From the NCBI GenBank assembly GCA_950022655.1, contig OX465584.1, positions 27,749,469 to 27,813,468 on the forward strand: a stretch of DNA of 64,000 nt, in the 5' to 3' direction. The DNA is from Alentia gelatinosa (taxonomy: Eukaryota; Annelida; Polychaeta; Phyllodocida; Polynoidae). The position numbers and the translations under genes are program-made. The notes beneath the pieces were generated by a model, which was not told where the DNA came from, did not search any database, and saw nothing but the letters and a program-made list of their open reading frames with translations. Positions 47,383 through 58,200 of the stretch are shown here, piece after piece (within the stretch, counting starts at the first letter, position 1; each line of letters starts with the position of its first letter).

Positions 47383-47600
47383 ATAGAGATGACTCAGTTG
47401 GTACCTTGCTGAGCTGTGGATCACAGGGTTGACCAGTGGTTCGATTCAGGATCACAAACCCATATCAACCTGCTGGTTTCACCTCCTCACCTGATCATTG
47501 TGATCTGATTGCAGTATTACCCTTGCCATTTCCCTGGCTTAGAGGCACCAATAAACTACCCCAAACTAAACACTTCCAGCAGCGGATCACGAAGTTGAGG
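47383..47600 (+). repeat. tRNA-derived SINE
   Basis: A-box TGACTCAGTTGG (47390-47401; consensus TRGCNNAGYNGG, one mismatch) and B-box GGTTCGATTCA (47438-47448; consensus GGTTCGANTCC, one mismatch), 48 bases apart, the RNA polymerase III internal promoter layout. The T-stem no longer pairs, so this is not a working tRNA. A non-tRNA body follows to about 47600; the 3' end is not defined. Confidence 0.6.
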
Positions 47601-50600
47601 AATGGCTGCGACATATATCCTTCATTGGAAACTTCCTACTGCTCTGTTTGTCAGGGATAAGAAAACCAGTGTGTAGTTGGTGGACAAATGTCTTTGAAAT
47701 CAGTTACACAGTGGGTGATAGACAGGTCTAAGGACTGTGTGTGAGGAGTAGGGTGGGAGAGGGGGAGTTGTACACATGTAATTTCATGGATGAAAGGTTG
47801 CAGTTGGTACTGATACATAAATTGTTGAGTCTGACTGGGATACCATTTGAGGATTCTATTGTGGGATTGTGGGATTCTGTTTGATTATGGAAGTATTTAG
47901 GGAAATGACTTACCGTCGGCACTGTAGGAAACTAAAATGAACCCAGCGAGACGGTGCATACCAACTCCCCTAACCAGACTTCCATAGGTGCAATTACCCA
48001 TTGGTGGTTTGGAAATCTAAGCCTAGTCCTCAAGTCTTTGAAACGCATATTGTTGAGGAGAGTCTCAGCGTAATTAATTTAAAGTCTTTTCAAGATCCGA
48101 TGCAAAATGATATAATGAACTATAGTTGTAGTGATGTAGTTCAAAACCGAGTTTTAGCCTCAAGCCCCACATAGCCCTAGACTCTAATACGGTCTGTTGT
48201 CGACAGGGCCAGGGCGCACAGGCTCAAACTAAGACTGTTATGCGCTGCCATTTTGAGTCAGGGATTCCTGCCTCTGCTGATACTCAGCTACCCTGAGTGA
48301 TTTGCCAGTAACCAGTGTGTTACTCTTCAAGCATAGGTCCTAGAGTAGCTTTTACTGGGCATGTACCAAATAAATCAGCTTGGAGAGTTACAATGATTCG
48401 CCAGCCTCGTTTTGAGTCGGTTCACTTCGGCTCTGTGTACAAACTGCCAGTACGCTATAAACAGGAAATGTACAAATGATCAGACCATGGTCGTTTTTAT
48501 TCAGGAATCTAAATGATTGTAGACTATGTGCTTGTTTTGAAAGCTGTAGCATGTAAGTCGGCAATACGGATACGCTGTACACATAGATCGCAATTTAATG
48601 TGGACTATACCATTCTCTGTCAGGACCCTGGGTTTGACGGAACTTGAGGTTTTGCCCGATCACGGTTACCACAATAAAATATCTCCTGCTAGACTTGCCT
48701 CTCTTCGGACACTAATTTAGGTTTATAACAACTACCCTATATTTGTAGGAATCTTAAATATCACTTTAATATTGTAAACGATCTGTCCTATCACCCACTC
48801 CTCACAACACGTTACACCACTCAGTGTTCACAAGGCATCCAGAGGGACTACTCAAAAAGGTCCCAGCAATCTACCAAGCTCAGTTTATAATACCCATATG
48901 AAGAAAAAAGGTACTTCAGTGCAAGGCAAAAGCAGAAGACAATTTCCTGATGTATATCAAATAGATTATAAGTTCAGATATACATTTATATAGTCAATGT
49001 TACATCGTACAGACGCCCAATGGGGCTAGCTGGAATGATAGGCTGATAGGTCTAGATCTATATACCTCCTGGTATTTGATTAATAAATTGACTACTTCGG
49101 AGGAGTGAAATTGGACGATTGTGAAATACTGCAATGCACGAAATAGCCCTAGAGTGGGCTATATCATACTTGGTCTATTTTACATATTTTCTTTATGTTG
49201 CTCTCTCCCCAACCCATGGCGGTCTTTTACCTATAAATACCCTTTAAACTTTCAAACCTCCTAACTGTGCGGTGTGATCAAGGGAGGCAGGATTTAGATG
49301 ATACTGTAACTCGTTCGGTAATATAATCAACGAGTCTCAAAATGTCACGAATATATCCAGTTTACATTAAAAGGCACAAGTAAAGCATTTTATATATTCC
49401 TATTCAATTAAAAACGAATTTGTCACTATTTTCCCTGTGGTTACGTATCGTGATATGGGAGTTATCCCACGTGTAAAATCTGCGCTCTGCGGGCACATTG
49501 GTGATGTTATTAAAAGGAGCAGACAGCATGACTGATACCATGAAGGAAGCCCTATCACCACCGAGAGACTCCTTTCACACGGACCAGTCTACCATACTGC
49601 AGCTGTGGGAGGGTTTCCTTATTTTTTTCAAAATCATTTCCATTTAAATACAAGTTGAAATAAAAAAAGGGAAACTGATTCACAAGCTTCTGTGATATCT
49701 GGTAAAGGAATTCCTTGAACAGAAAGGAAAATGACTCACCTTCTGGTTTGCAGAAGTGTACCTCTTTCACCAACAAGAAAAACTAGCTCTCCTTTACCTA
49801 TGGAAAAGGTAACGTTTAGCAAGGTTTAAAGGTGGAAGGTTTAAATATTCTGTGGTACATGGGGGGAGCATAATAAAATGAGGGGAATTTTAAAAACAAA
49901 CCTTCAGGATACCAAATATTTAGTTTTTGCTTTAAAAATTCAATGAACCTCCCCTAAAGAAACAAACCAAACCTTCAGTAGTCATAACTGAATGGGCCCT
50001 AGGCTATCTAAGATCAAGCAGAATAACGATAATTATAAATGATGAGATATAGAATATATACAAGTCATGGAATCAAATCATTTTCCCAGTTAAAGCAATT
50101 ATGCACCGACGCTTTGGAAAGACAGGGTGATACCGAAATATATGCACACACCAGTGAACTGGTAAAAAGATAAATCGTTAATCCAATGACAGCTTCTGCT
50201 CGTGTGTAATTATCCTTCAAACGTGGAGGATTTAACCGAATGGCCTGTTGTGTAAATGTGGCCGGGCTCTTTGTCCTCTTCCCCTGTGTTCATCTAACTG
50301 TGACCATGTAGGTCAGAGAACCGTGACGATTAGAATCTCCAGCCGTCTGAAGAAGATGGGGATTTAGGGGAGGAGGGGTGGGGGTGAAATCCTATGTCAG
50401 TAAGGTTTCCCTCAGAGGGTCTTGATTAAAGAAACTATTTAACAGTCTTCCCATTCAGTGCCTAAAACACAGTCTAAATTCCACCCGGGATGTGTTTTGT
50501 TTAATTGTAGAAAACAAGATCTCTTCTCCATTACTGTATTTCACCAGTACTCCATCTCTTAATTACATCCATAGCTTTTTGTGGCATTCAAGTCATCACT

Positions 50601-50963
50601 ATTCCCGAAATGATTTATAATCATGTCGAGATTTTAAGCAATGACTCATGCTCTGCTTATAATGCATATAATAAGGAAACAAGCTCCCCTTCCCAAGGCA
50701 GCCATTTGTCTCTAGATAGTTAAGTACATCCCCACCTTCTCTTCGCATGAACCTGTCACATCACATCCAGCGTTTGTAAAAATCAAAATTATCATTGAGT
50801 TTGTGGCCAGGCGGCAGTGCAGCACGAGCATTGTTATACACGAGCGATAGCGAGTACATATATTAGGTCGTGGATCTTGGGTGATATACAGAGAATCTGG
50901 TCACAAATCGATGGTCTGTTGAATTTTTTATTCATCTTCATTGTGATTATTAATCATGAATAT
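47601..50963. other. Spacer left of the Ngaro-like element
   Basis: Nothing recognisable as a gene or named repeat in about 3.4 kb of AT-rich DNA. C-rich and G-rich short runs occur at 47748-47768 and 50358-50385. Confidence 0.35.
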
Positions 50964-51296
50964 CATTACCCCTTACCCGCAACACAAAAGTGGGAGACAG
51001 ATATGGGCGAATAAAATTTATTTGAATTTTATAAGGTCCATATAAAGTAAGATATTAAATATGATACAATATCTTATGGAAGAGGATATGCATATGTAGA
51101 TATGATATATGAAGAAGACATATTGGTAAATATGATGAGTACATATTTGTAGATATGTATAAGATATACATAAGGCAGATGTGATGCCTGGAAAAAGGTA
51201 TTACATATGTGGTATGTATTACAGGAGTACATATGTATAATGTATAATAGTATTATGTAATACGTATATATGGTTATACAATGTGTATAAAAAGCC
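50964..51296 (-). repeat. Ngaro-like split direct repeat B2
   Basis: 333-bp AT-rich repeat, matched by 51525-51857 with one visible difference. Outer terminal repeat of the element (its 3' end). It carries several ATACATATG/CATATGTA words. Confidence 0.9.
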
Positions 51297-51344
51297 CTAC
51301 GGGAGTAGGAAGAGAAAGGTGAGGGTGGGTGGGAGAAAAAAGGT

Positions 51345-51524
51345 AGTAGGTGTGAGCGGAGTGAAGCGCAGGAACAGAATGAGATAGAGCGTGGGGGCGT
51401 GCTTCGCCACGTGACCTATTAGTTCACATGACTCGCACGCGGGGGCGCGCAGGGTGCGCTAGTAGGGAGGGAGTGCGCTAGGTGGGGCAATGACCGCTCC
51501 TGACCCTACGGGCCATGAGCTACC
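51345..51524 (-). repeat. Ngaro-like split direct repeat A2
   Basis: 180-bp GC-rich repeat matched by 55106-55285 with one visible difference. It abuts B1 directly at 51524/51525. Confidence 0.9.
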
Positions 51525-51857
51525 CATTACCCCTTACCCGCAACACAAAAGTGGGAGACAGATATGGGCGAATAAAATTTATTTGAATTTTATAAGGTCC
51601 ATATAAAGTAAGATATTAAATATGATACAATATCTTATGGAAGAGGATATACATATGTAGATATGATATATGAAGAAGACATATTGGTAAATATGATGAG
51701 TACATATTTGTAGATATGTATAAGATATACATAAGGCAGATGTGATGCCTGGAAAAAGGTATTACATATGTGGTATGTATTACAGGAGTACATATGTATA
51801 ATGTATAATAGTATTATGTAATACGTATATATGGTTATACAATGTGTATAAAAAGCC
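51525..51857 (-). repeat. Ngaro-like split direct repeat B1
   Basis: Inner B copy, directly after the coding region. The A2/B1 junction is where a circular intermediate would restore complete repeats, as in DIRS/Ngaro replication models. Confidence 0.9.
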
Positions 51858-51908
51858 AAAAATGTCCATGAAGAGTTTGTGGAGAGGAGGGTGGGAGAAA
51901 AATGATGC

Positions 51909-54191
51909 TCACTCGTTAATTGACTTGAGGAGGGAATCATTCACCCGATTGGCATCCGAGATGCGGATGTAGCTTCTGTGGGCGTTAGAGCGCCACCCTC
52001 CATACCTCTGTATATCCAGTTCGGAGACTCCGGCCTGGAAGGCCTGCGTCGCCGCGGCCTTTCGCAGGCTGTGCAGGGTATATGTCCTTAATGGTATCCC
52101 TGCCAGCGCGATGAGACGGTCCCACTCTTTAGCGAGACATCGAGTCGTGATGGGGGAGCGATCCTCGTTCATGAGGAAGGGCTCGCGGTTGTCGGTCGTA
52201 GGAACGGCCGCGATCATCGCTCTCACTGCCCGCAGCGGGCACGACCTCCGGTCCGGGGAAGGCTGCAGAGATACGCGTTTCTCTTCTCCAACACACTGGA
52301 GGTTCTTTGCAGCCTTGATCCTCACGTCGACGTGAGTAGAAGTGACCCTCACGTCTCCTCGTGTGAGATGCCGGACCGGATCGAAGCTCTTGATGGTTGG
52401 CGGCGCGACTTCGCTCTGCCGCAGGGCCGCGAAGAACATGAGGAGGCACGCCGCTCTGGTCGACCGGTCGAGGGGCGTGGCCGTGAGTCCGCCGAGGACG
52501 CCTCTGAGGGCCTCCGTAGGTATAGGAGGCTTCACGTTTGGCTGGTAGGCCTTGTCCCTCTTCATTGCGTCTAGTGCCCGCTTGACGCGGGCGTCCTCCG
52601 TTGCCGCGATGTTCCCTCCTGACAGCCGTAGGTGCGACCGTAGGTGAGACAGATGGTTGGCTACGGTCGCTGGTGAGGGAGCGTGGTCCCGGACGTACTC
52701 CAGGTACGCGGTGAGTAGGCTGACGGTCGGCTGCTGGGGGTCCATGCCATCCTCCGGCAGAACGCTAGGTATGTAGTCACTGCGCTTCGCTGGTTGGCGA
52801 CCGTGCCGGGGGCACGCGCCGCGGCCTGCCGCGCAGATGCCCTCTGTTGGAGACAGCATAGCGCCGGATCTGCAGTAAAGCCGGAGGACAGGCACAAATG
52901 AGGCATGATTACATGGAGCGACAGCTCTGAGGTTAAGTGAGGACATGTAAAAAGCAGCTTTAGAATAGTCACTGGAGGTGAGGTGCGACCGGCTGAGGGC
53001 GTCCGCGACCGAGTTGAGGACCCCCGGGATGTGCGTGTACACCAGCTCGACCTGGAGCCTTGCTTGTACCATCCAGGCTTGACGGGCACACTCCGCCAGC
53101 ACCTTGTTCCGTGCCCGCCCCGATGTTAGTGCCTGGACGGTCCCCATGTTGTCGCAGAAGACCTCAACCCGCGTCCCCCGGTCCCGGTCGGTCAGGAACG
53201 TGTTGAGGGCGTATATCGTGTTGAGGGCTTCCAGCTCCGATATGCAATTCACCGGGTCGGCAACCGGGCACACCTGGGCAGAGTAGGCCAGGCGGCCCTC
53301 GGTGCCCCCGACCCCGGTGAGGCAGGCGTCAACAGTAATGCATTTCGTCGGGGGGCCCCTGAGGATCAAGGCACGCCCGTTCCAACCCTCCGCAAACCTA
53401 GAGAACCAGTCGAGGTCCTGCCGCATGTCCGAGGAGATGTTGAGGTAAATCCCGGACATTCCACGCAGTGCCTCCAGCAGCTTGCTTACGAAGGGTCTTG
53501 CCGGGCGGATGCACTTTGCCACGTGGAGGATTTTCCCCAGCACCGACTGGAGTTGCCGCTTGGTGAGTGAGCGCTTCCGTGCGACGGCCGCGACGTGCTG
53601 CCGGACGTCCTGGAGTTTGTCTTCGGGCACCGACAGAGTCATATTTCGTGCGTCGATGTTGATGCCCAGCCAACGGACGACCTGCGACGGTTCTTGTGCT
53701 TTCTCCCGGGCCTCGGGCAGCCCTAGCTCGCGGAAGAGCTCCCTAGCGGTCGCGAAGTCGGCGGCGGCTTTCTCCCCCGGCAGGATCAGGTCGTCGAGGT
53801 ACATGGCCGCCTCCACCCCCTTTCCGGTGAGGATCTCCACTATCGTATCTGCAACACACTGCATGTGATACGAGGACGCGGGGGCACCGAACGGCATCGC
53901 CGTATCGCAGTAGTACCTGCCGTCCCACGCGAAACACAGGAGGGGCCAGTCGAGGGGGTCACACCGGAAATTCTTATATGCCCTCGCGATGTCGATGGAG
54001 GCCATGTAGCTCGAGGGACCCGATCGCAGGAGACGGGAGACGAAACCGTCGATGGTGGGGAGAGTGTGCTCCCTCTCCTCCCCGTACACAGAGTTCTTCC
54101 TCACGTAGGCGTTGACACTCCGCTCCCGGGGGAAGGTCATGTCCGTTATCACCCTCCGGGCATCGGAGTCCCGTTTCTCCCGCGACATCAA
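51909..54191 (-). CDS. Ngaro-like Pol: reverse transcriptase, RNase H, tyrosine recombinase
   Basis: 760-aa frame without damage. RT: KRDSDARRVITDMTFPRERS (6-25), first Asp in SIDIARAYKNF (Asp67), FGAPASSYHMQ (101-111), catalytic YLDD (131-134). RNase H at about 285-410: TVDACLTGVGG, ELEAL, VFCDNMGTVQALTSG, SVADALSR. Tyrosine recombinase at about 520-750: ALRQSEV (Arg), HSLRK (His707, Arg710), YGGWR (Trp733), SYIR (Tyr741, nucleophile). The RT frame is still open upstream of 54191: GPFAEAPFSPW and HVSPLM precede, so real Pol starts inside gag, one frame away, and may need frameshifting or reinitiation. The codon at 54191 is TTG, so this start is nominal; ATG follows at 54188. No methyltransferase domain, favouring Ngaro/PAT over DIRS1. 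Confidence 0.9.
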   Translation of the reverse strand: MMSREKRDSDARRVITDMTFPRERSVNAYVRKNSVYGEEREHTLPTIDGFVSRLLRSGPSSYMASIDIARAYKNFRCDPLDWPLLCFAWDGRYYCDTAMPFGAPASSYHMQCVADTIVEILTGKGVEAAMYLDDLILPGEKAAADFATARELFRELGLPEAREKAQEPSQVVRWLGINIDARNMTLSVPEDKLQDVRQHVAAVARKRSLTKRQLQSVLGKILHVAKCIRPARPFVSKLLEALRGMSGIYLNISSDMRQDLDWFSRFAEGWNGRALILRGPPTKCITVDACLTGVGGTEGRLAYSAQVCPVADPVNCISELEALNTIYALNTFLTDRDRGTRVEVFCDNMGTVQALTSGRARNKVLAECARQAWMVQARLQVELVYTHIPGVLNSVADALSRSHLTSSDYSKAAFYMSSLNLRAVAPCNHASFVPVLRLYCRSGAMLSPTEGICAAGRGACPRHGRQPAKRSDYIPSVLPEDGMDPQQPTVSLLTAYLEYVRDHAPSPATVANHLSHLRSHLRLSGGNIAATEDARVKRALDAMKRDKAYQPNVKPPIPTEALRGVLGGLTATPLDRSTRAACLLMFFAALRQSEVAPPTIKSFDPVRHLTRGDVRVTSTHVDVRIKAAKNLQCVGEEKRVSLQPSPDRRSCPLRAVRAMIAAVPTTDNREPFLMNEDRSPITTRCLAKEWDRLIALAGIPLRTYTLHSLRKAAATQAFQAGVSELDIQRYGGWRSNAHRSYIRISDANRVNDSLLKSINE

Positions 54192-54990
54192 GGGAGAGAC
54201 GTGGCACCACGGAGAGAACGGGGCCTCGGCGAACGGCCCGCTCTTCCTGTATGAGCGCGTAATCCGACCAGCTCATCCTCCCGGTCTCGACCTGGTCGAA
54301 GATGAATTGGCTCCATCGCCTCACGCCGGCCCACGGCCAGGACTGCGTGTCGATGGAGACCTGATGAAGGTGTTTACACATGTGGTCCCTGTCCTCGGGC
54401 TCTACGGCTCTGTGGTCCCCCAGTAGTCCCAGAAACGCGCTCACGTATTCCATGGGTCCCAGGGACCCCCTCACCTCCAGTTTCTGCGCAAGGGTATAGA
54501 CCCCCTCACGGTCGATAAACATGTACGGCTTGCTGGTAAGCCTAGCGATATTTAAATCAGAATGCAGCTTACCCGCCGTCCTATCGTGTTTTATCGCCTC
54601 CCGGTCGAGTTCGCGCTGGATATACGAGTCCGCCCCGTACCTCTCCCGTAGCTGTCTCGGTGCGGGCAAAACACGTGCCGCCTGGTCCTCGGCCCAGTCC
54701 TGTGTCCATCTCTCAGCGGCAGATTGAACGGTCGGCGGTCGAGACGCTGCCTCCGGTGCCCTCTGCTCGGCTAGGCGGTTGATGGCGGCCAGGACCCCGC
54801 TGATCTGTGTCTTCACGTCCTCTTTCATAGCCGCGAGGCCGACCTCAACGGCCACGAGGCGGGTGGTTTTCACGCTCCCGACCTCGGAGGCCGATTCCAT
54901 GTGGTCGTCGGACGGCCACATGGTCGAATCCGAAGAGGCCTCCTGAGCCTGAGACGTGCTCGGTCCAGCTCGCGTTTTAGGCATTTTCAC
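53974..54990 (-). CDS. Ngaro-like Gag (ORF1 protein)
   Basis: 338-aa protein starting MKMPKTRAGPSTSQAQ at the first ATG after repeat A1. Residues about 42-75 form a likely coiled coil (VEVGLAAMKEDVKTQISGVL), then a charged linker and a segment with YIQRELDREAIKHDRTAGKL. No zinc knuckle. It overlaps pol by about 218 nt in a different frame, so its last 70 residues are translated from the start of the RT region. Assigned as Gag from position and element type; direct sequence similarity to known Gags was not tested. Presumed to package element RNA. Confidence 0.75.
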   Translation of the reverse strand: MKMPKTRAGPSTSQAQEASSDSTMWPSDDHMESASEVGSVKTTRLVAVEVGLAAMKEDVKTQISGVLAAINRLAEQRAPEAASRPPTVQSAAERWTQDWAEDQAARVLPAPRQLRERYGADSYIQRELDREAIKHDRTAGKLHSDLNIARLTSKPYMFIDREGVYTLAQKLEVRGSLGPMEYVSAFLGLLGDHRAVEPEDRDHMCKHLHQVSIDTQSWPWAGVRRWSQFIFDQVETGRMSWSDYALIQEERAVRRGPVLSVVPRLSLDVAGETGLRCPEGDNGHDLPPGAECQRLREEELCVRGGEGAHSPHHRRFRLPSPAIGSLELHGLHRHREGI

Positions 54991-55105
54991 GTGAACCTTT
55001 CTTCCTGCTAACCCGTACTTTTAAACTCTTGCCCTGACGGCCTCGGACCGATACCCGTGGAGTATGCGGTGCCGCGAACAGCGTAGAGCCAAGGAGAGTG
55101 AGGGA

Positions 55106-55285
55106 AGTAGGTGTGAGCGGAGTGAAGCGCAGGAACAGAATGAGATAGAGCGTGGGGGCGTGCTTCGCCACGTGACCTATTAGTTCACGTGACTCGCACG
55201 CGGGGGCGCGCAGGGTGCGCTAGTAGGGAGGGAGTGCGCTAGGTGGGGCAATGACCGCTCCTGACCCTACGGGCCATGAGCTACC
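55106..55285 (-). repeat. Ngaro-like split direct repeat A1
   Basis: 5' terminal repeat of the element, 180 bp, immediately upstream of a short GC-rich leader (55105-54991). Probably contains the promoter; no TATA box is obvious in it. Confidence 0.85.
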
Positions 55286-58200
55286 AATGAGAGGTTTTAC
55301 TTTCCGAATATAAACCAATGAACTAAAAGTGTGATTGAAGAATCTACTTTCCGTAATCAATGGACCTGGGGCCCGTGATGAAAGGGCTTGAAATCCGTGA
55401 TCAGTGGCTCTGGGTTCTGACAGCTTGGAAACAACTATACATTTTCATTTGGGGATTTTGTGATAGATAACACAATCGGATCACCGCCCACTACGCCACC
55501 TCAGAGTGCTCACGTTTTGCAGTAAACGTTATTTATTTGATTCATTAAACATCTTCTACAGTCGGGTCCTACTCAATGAATACATACTACAGACACAGCG
55601 CTGAGCAGGGTTTACAACGCTGGTTCCACTTTATTCGAGAGGCTCTGACTGTCTAGCGGTGTTCGCCAGACGGTCAGAGATTCTCGGACTAGTTCCACTC
55701 ACTATCTTCATGCCAACGATTAGCGCAGGTACAGTGCTCAGGTAGCCTGGAAGCCTGGCCTAAAGATTCATCATTTGGGCAGGGAACCAGTCTGAGTCCT
55801 TTGGCTGTTTAGAAGGACTTCGATGGGTGTTGTAATGCCAGCGTGTATCTAGTCGACAGGGCTCTCCATACGAGAAAGGGCTATGGCTGTATATTGGCTA
55901 ATGTCTACGAGCCAAGCCTACTAGTGGATGTTTGGGGAACCATGGTATGGACCTTGATACTAGGGCCTGCACCACAGAGAACTGCACCTGCGCAAATCGT
56001 AGGCACGAAGATAGCAAAGGAAACACTATGAAGGGCCACTGACGTACATTTCTGATTTTAACGAAAATAAAGAATTATTTGCATTTAATGGGTTCCATTG
56101 ATGTTCCAAGCAAATGTTTTTGATACAACATAAACAACATAACAAAACAATCTGTATGGTAGTAGAATAAGGTATACATCATTATGCTTATAGTTAGTTT
56201 ATTACAATCTTAAACAATCAGTATTTGTTTAAATTTATAGTTTGATAAAATATTTTGTCCCATATCATGATATTGTCTTATCTTTAAAACCGCTCCATTC
56301 TCAAACGTTTTCTGTGAATCTCGGTTTTGTATATCCCTCAGGTCATGTGGCATCATGCTCCAGTGACACTACCATGAAGACTAAAGGCAGTTTCTGCGTA
56401 AACTGAACCTCAGAGTGCAAGCAGTTTTATCAGTGTTGACTGTCGAAGTCCATAGAAGGGGGTCACCAGGAGGGACTTTGAAGTACCTTTTTCCTTCCTA
56501 CAGTTCTACTTATCTTTAGTCTTTTTCTACCTTGTAAGGAGACTAAAGCTCAGAGTGCTTATTTTATAGACAAAAATCTTTGTATAGTCACCAAACCAAA
56601 CTCATGTCCCTGTGTACACCAATATTCTGTAGGCAATGTATTGAATGATGTTTTCACAGAGCAGTGAATGTAAGACTATTCATTTGGTATATTTGATATT
56701 TTATTGCACTTTCTTTATTTTGAGAATAAAAACAAATCACCTGTGTGGGTGTGTCTGCGTTCGTCTCCACAATAAAACACTGACAGAAGTGTTTATTTCA
56801 TAGTTTGGAAATCACGACTCCGTCGATTTCCTCACCACTCCCCTCCTGAGGTAAAGAACGACTGCACGGATAGGAGTCAAGGACATTCGTGTTGGCTGTT
56901 TTTTTTAGCCTGGGATACGCCAACTAGGTTAGGGAGATGTTAAACAGACTTCCAGCATACCACAAACACTATCCCTTCACTATAGCCGTGCCAAGTCTGT
57001 GACATTGATAAAGATGTAAAGCCCAGTATTCTAGTGTCTCAAAGAGGTGCCCAGCTGACCATGACCAATTACATCAGACCGAAATACCCCTTTGAACCAC
57101 TGGTGCTTGGCATATTTGAACCATACAAAGGCAGTTGTATAAGTAGCTGGTTGCCAAATGGGTTACAGCAAATTACCCAGAGACCGCCGGATAGGACCTA
57201 AACAATCCATTCTCTCATCTCTCCCCCCCCCCTAATTCTAAACTCATTCATCAATGATGAATATCCCATTTGCTCCTAGTCTGTAGAAGGACAATGTCTA
57301 AAAATAACGGAATGCACTCTTCAGGCAAAGGCTTTATTTCTATTCAGTTCTAATCAAAACTTGAATTAGACATCTATTGGAGGAGTTTCACAAATTAGTT
57401 AAGTCAGTGGCAAAATCAGAGGATACCAGACGGCTACAACGACACGTTGACAAAATGTACCATGAAGCAACCCTTTAAAGTAATTGCTAGTTGTGAAATT
57501 TAATGGGATAATTTAGCAAGATGTGTTTTAAAAACAACAATTGATCTGTGGGTTAGACTGCTATAATTTACGAAACCAATGATGACTAAATATATCAAAT
57601 TACATGATTATATGGCAAGCTTAGGTCAATGACTTTGATTTCGTAACGAACGTCATGATGTAGACCACAGATATGCACCCTGACTACTCATAAATGGACA
57701 GCAAGACAAGTTCCCACCAACATCCTAAAGTTATTCCTTGAAAGTTATACATTATATTCATCAGTCATTCCGTTTACATGCTTCTCATTGGTTGGAGTTT
57801 ATGTAATCCCTGATGGCTCTCCTTAATGTGGCCCTGGAGAGGGAGCTATTATTATGTACACACCTGTTTTACACTTGCTGTTGCCTGCACTGTTTGCATG
57901 CGGTACCCGTCTATGTTAGATGACGAATTATATTTGGTTCAACAGCCTCACTCTATTCATCTCCATCCTCTTTTCAATCCACTGTAATGTCATTTCTACT
58001 TCTAGTTCGTTTTCAGCTTATATTAACCTCATTACTATATATTCCAGATTTATTTCTGAACTATAACCCCTTCCTTGAATATCTGGACTTAGAGGACTTC
58101 AAGAAGTCGATTCTGGAATTCTGTAAAAAGAATGATTCTTTAAAGCTGATGTGTTTACATGAAGCCTCAAGTGACCTGGCTTGAGGCTTGAGAAAATAAC

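Larger units (their letters stand above)
50964..55285 (-). mobile_element. Ngaro/PAT-type tyrosine-recombinase retrotransposon, apparently complete
   Basis: 4.3 kb element with split direct repeats. Plus-strand order: B copy 50964-51296, 48-bp spacer, A copy 51345-51524, B copy 51525-51857, coding region, A copy 55106-55285. Read on the minus strand this is A1-ORFs-B1-A2-B2, the layout of Ngaro and PAT elements. The two A copies (180 bp) differ at one base that I see (ACATGAC/ACGTGAC), and the two B copies (333 bp) at one (ATGCATATG/ATACATATG), so insertion is recent. It encodes a Gag-like protein and RT-RNaseH-tyrosine recombinase. Such elements integrate through a circular DNA intermediate without target duplications. 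Coding DNA is strikingly GC-rich against AT-rich surroundings. Confidence 0.9.

Noticed and set aside
47383..47455. Functional tRNA gene
   Set aside because: A- and B-boxes are good, but the T-stem and acceptor do not pair and a non-tRNA body follows, so it is a SINE.
51635..51940. 101-aa ORF on minus strand before Pol end
   Set aside because: It is a translation of the non-coding B repeat and is low-complexity (Tyr/Ile/Ser-rich).
52111..54727. Several 60-142-aa ORFs on both strands inside the GC-rich block
   Set aside because: All overlap the Pol or Gag frames, where GC-rich codons leave other frames open; none has a domain.
51900..55000. Bacterial contamination because of high GC
   Set aside because: The block is flanked by eukaryotic split direct repeats and encodes a eukaryotic-type RT-RNaseH-YR, and a diverged repeat copy lies elsewhere in the same window.
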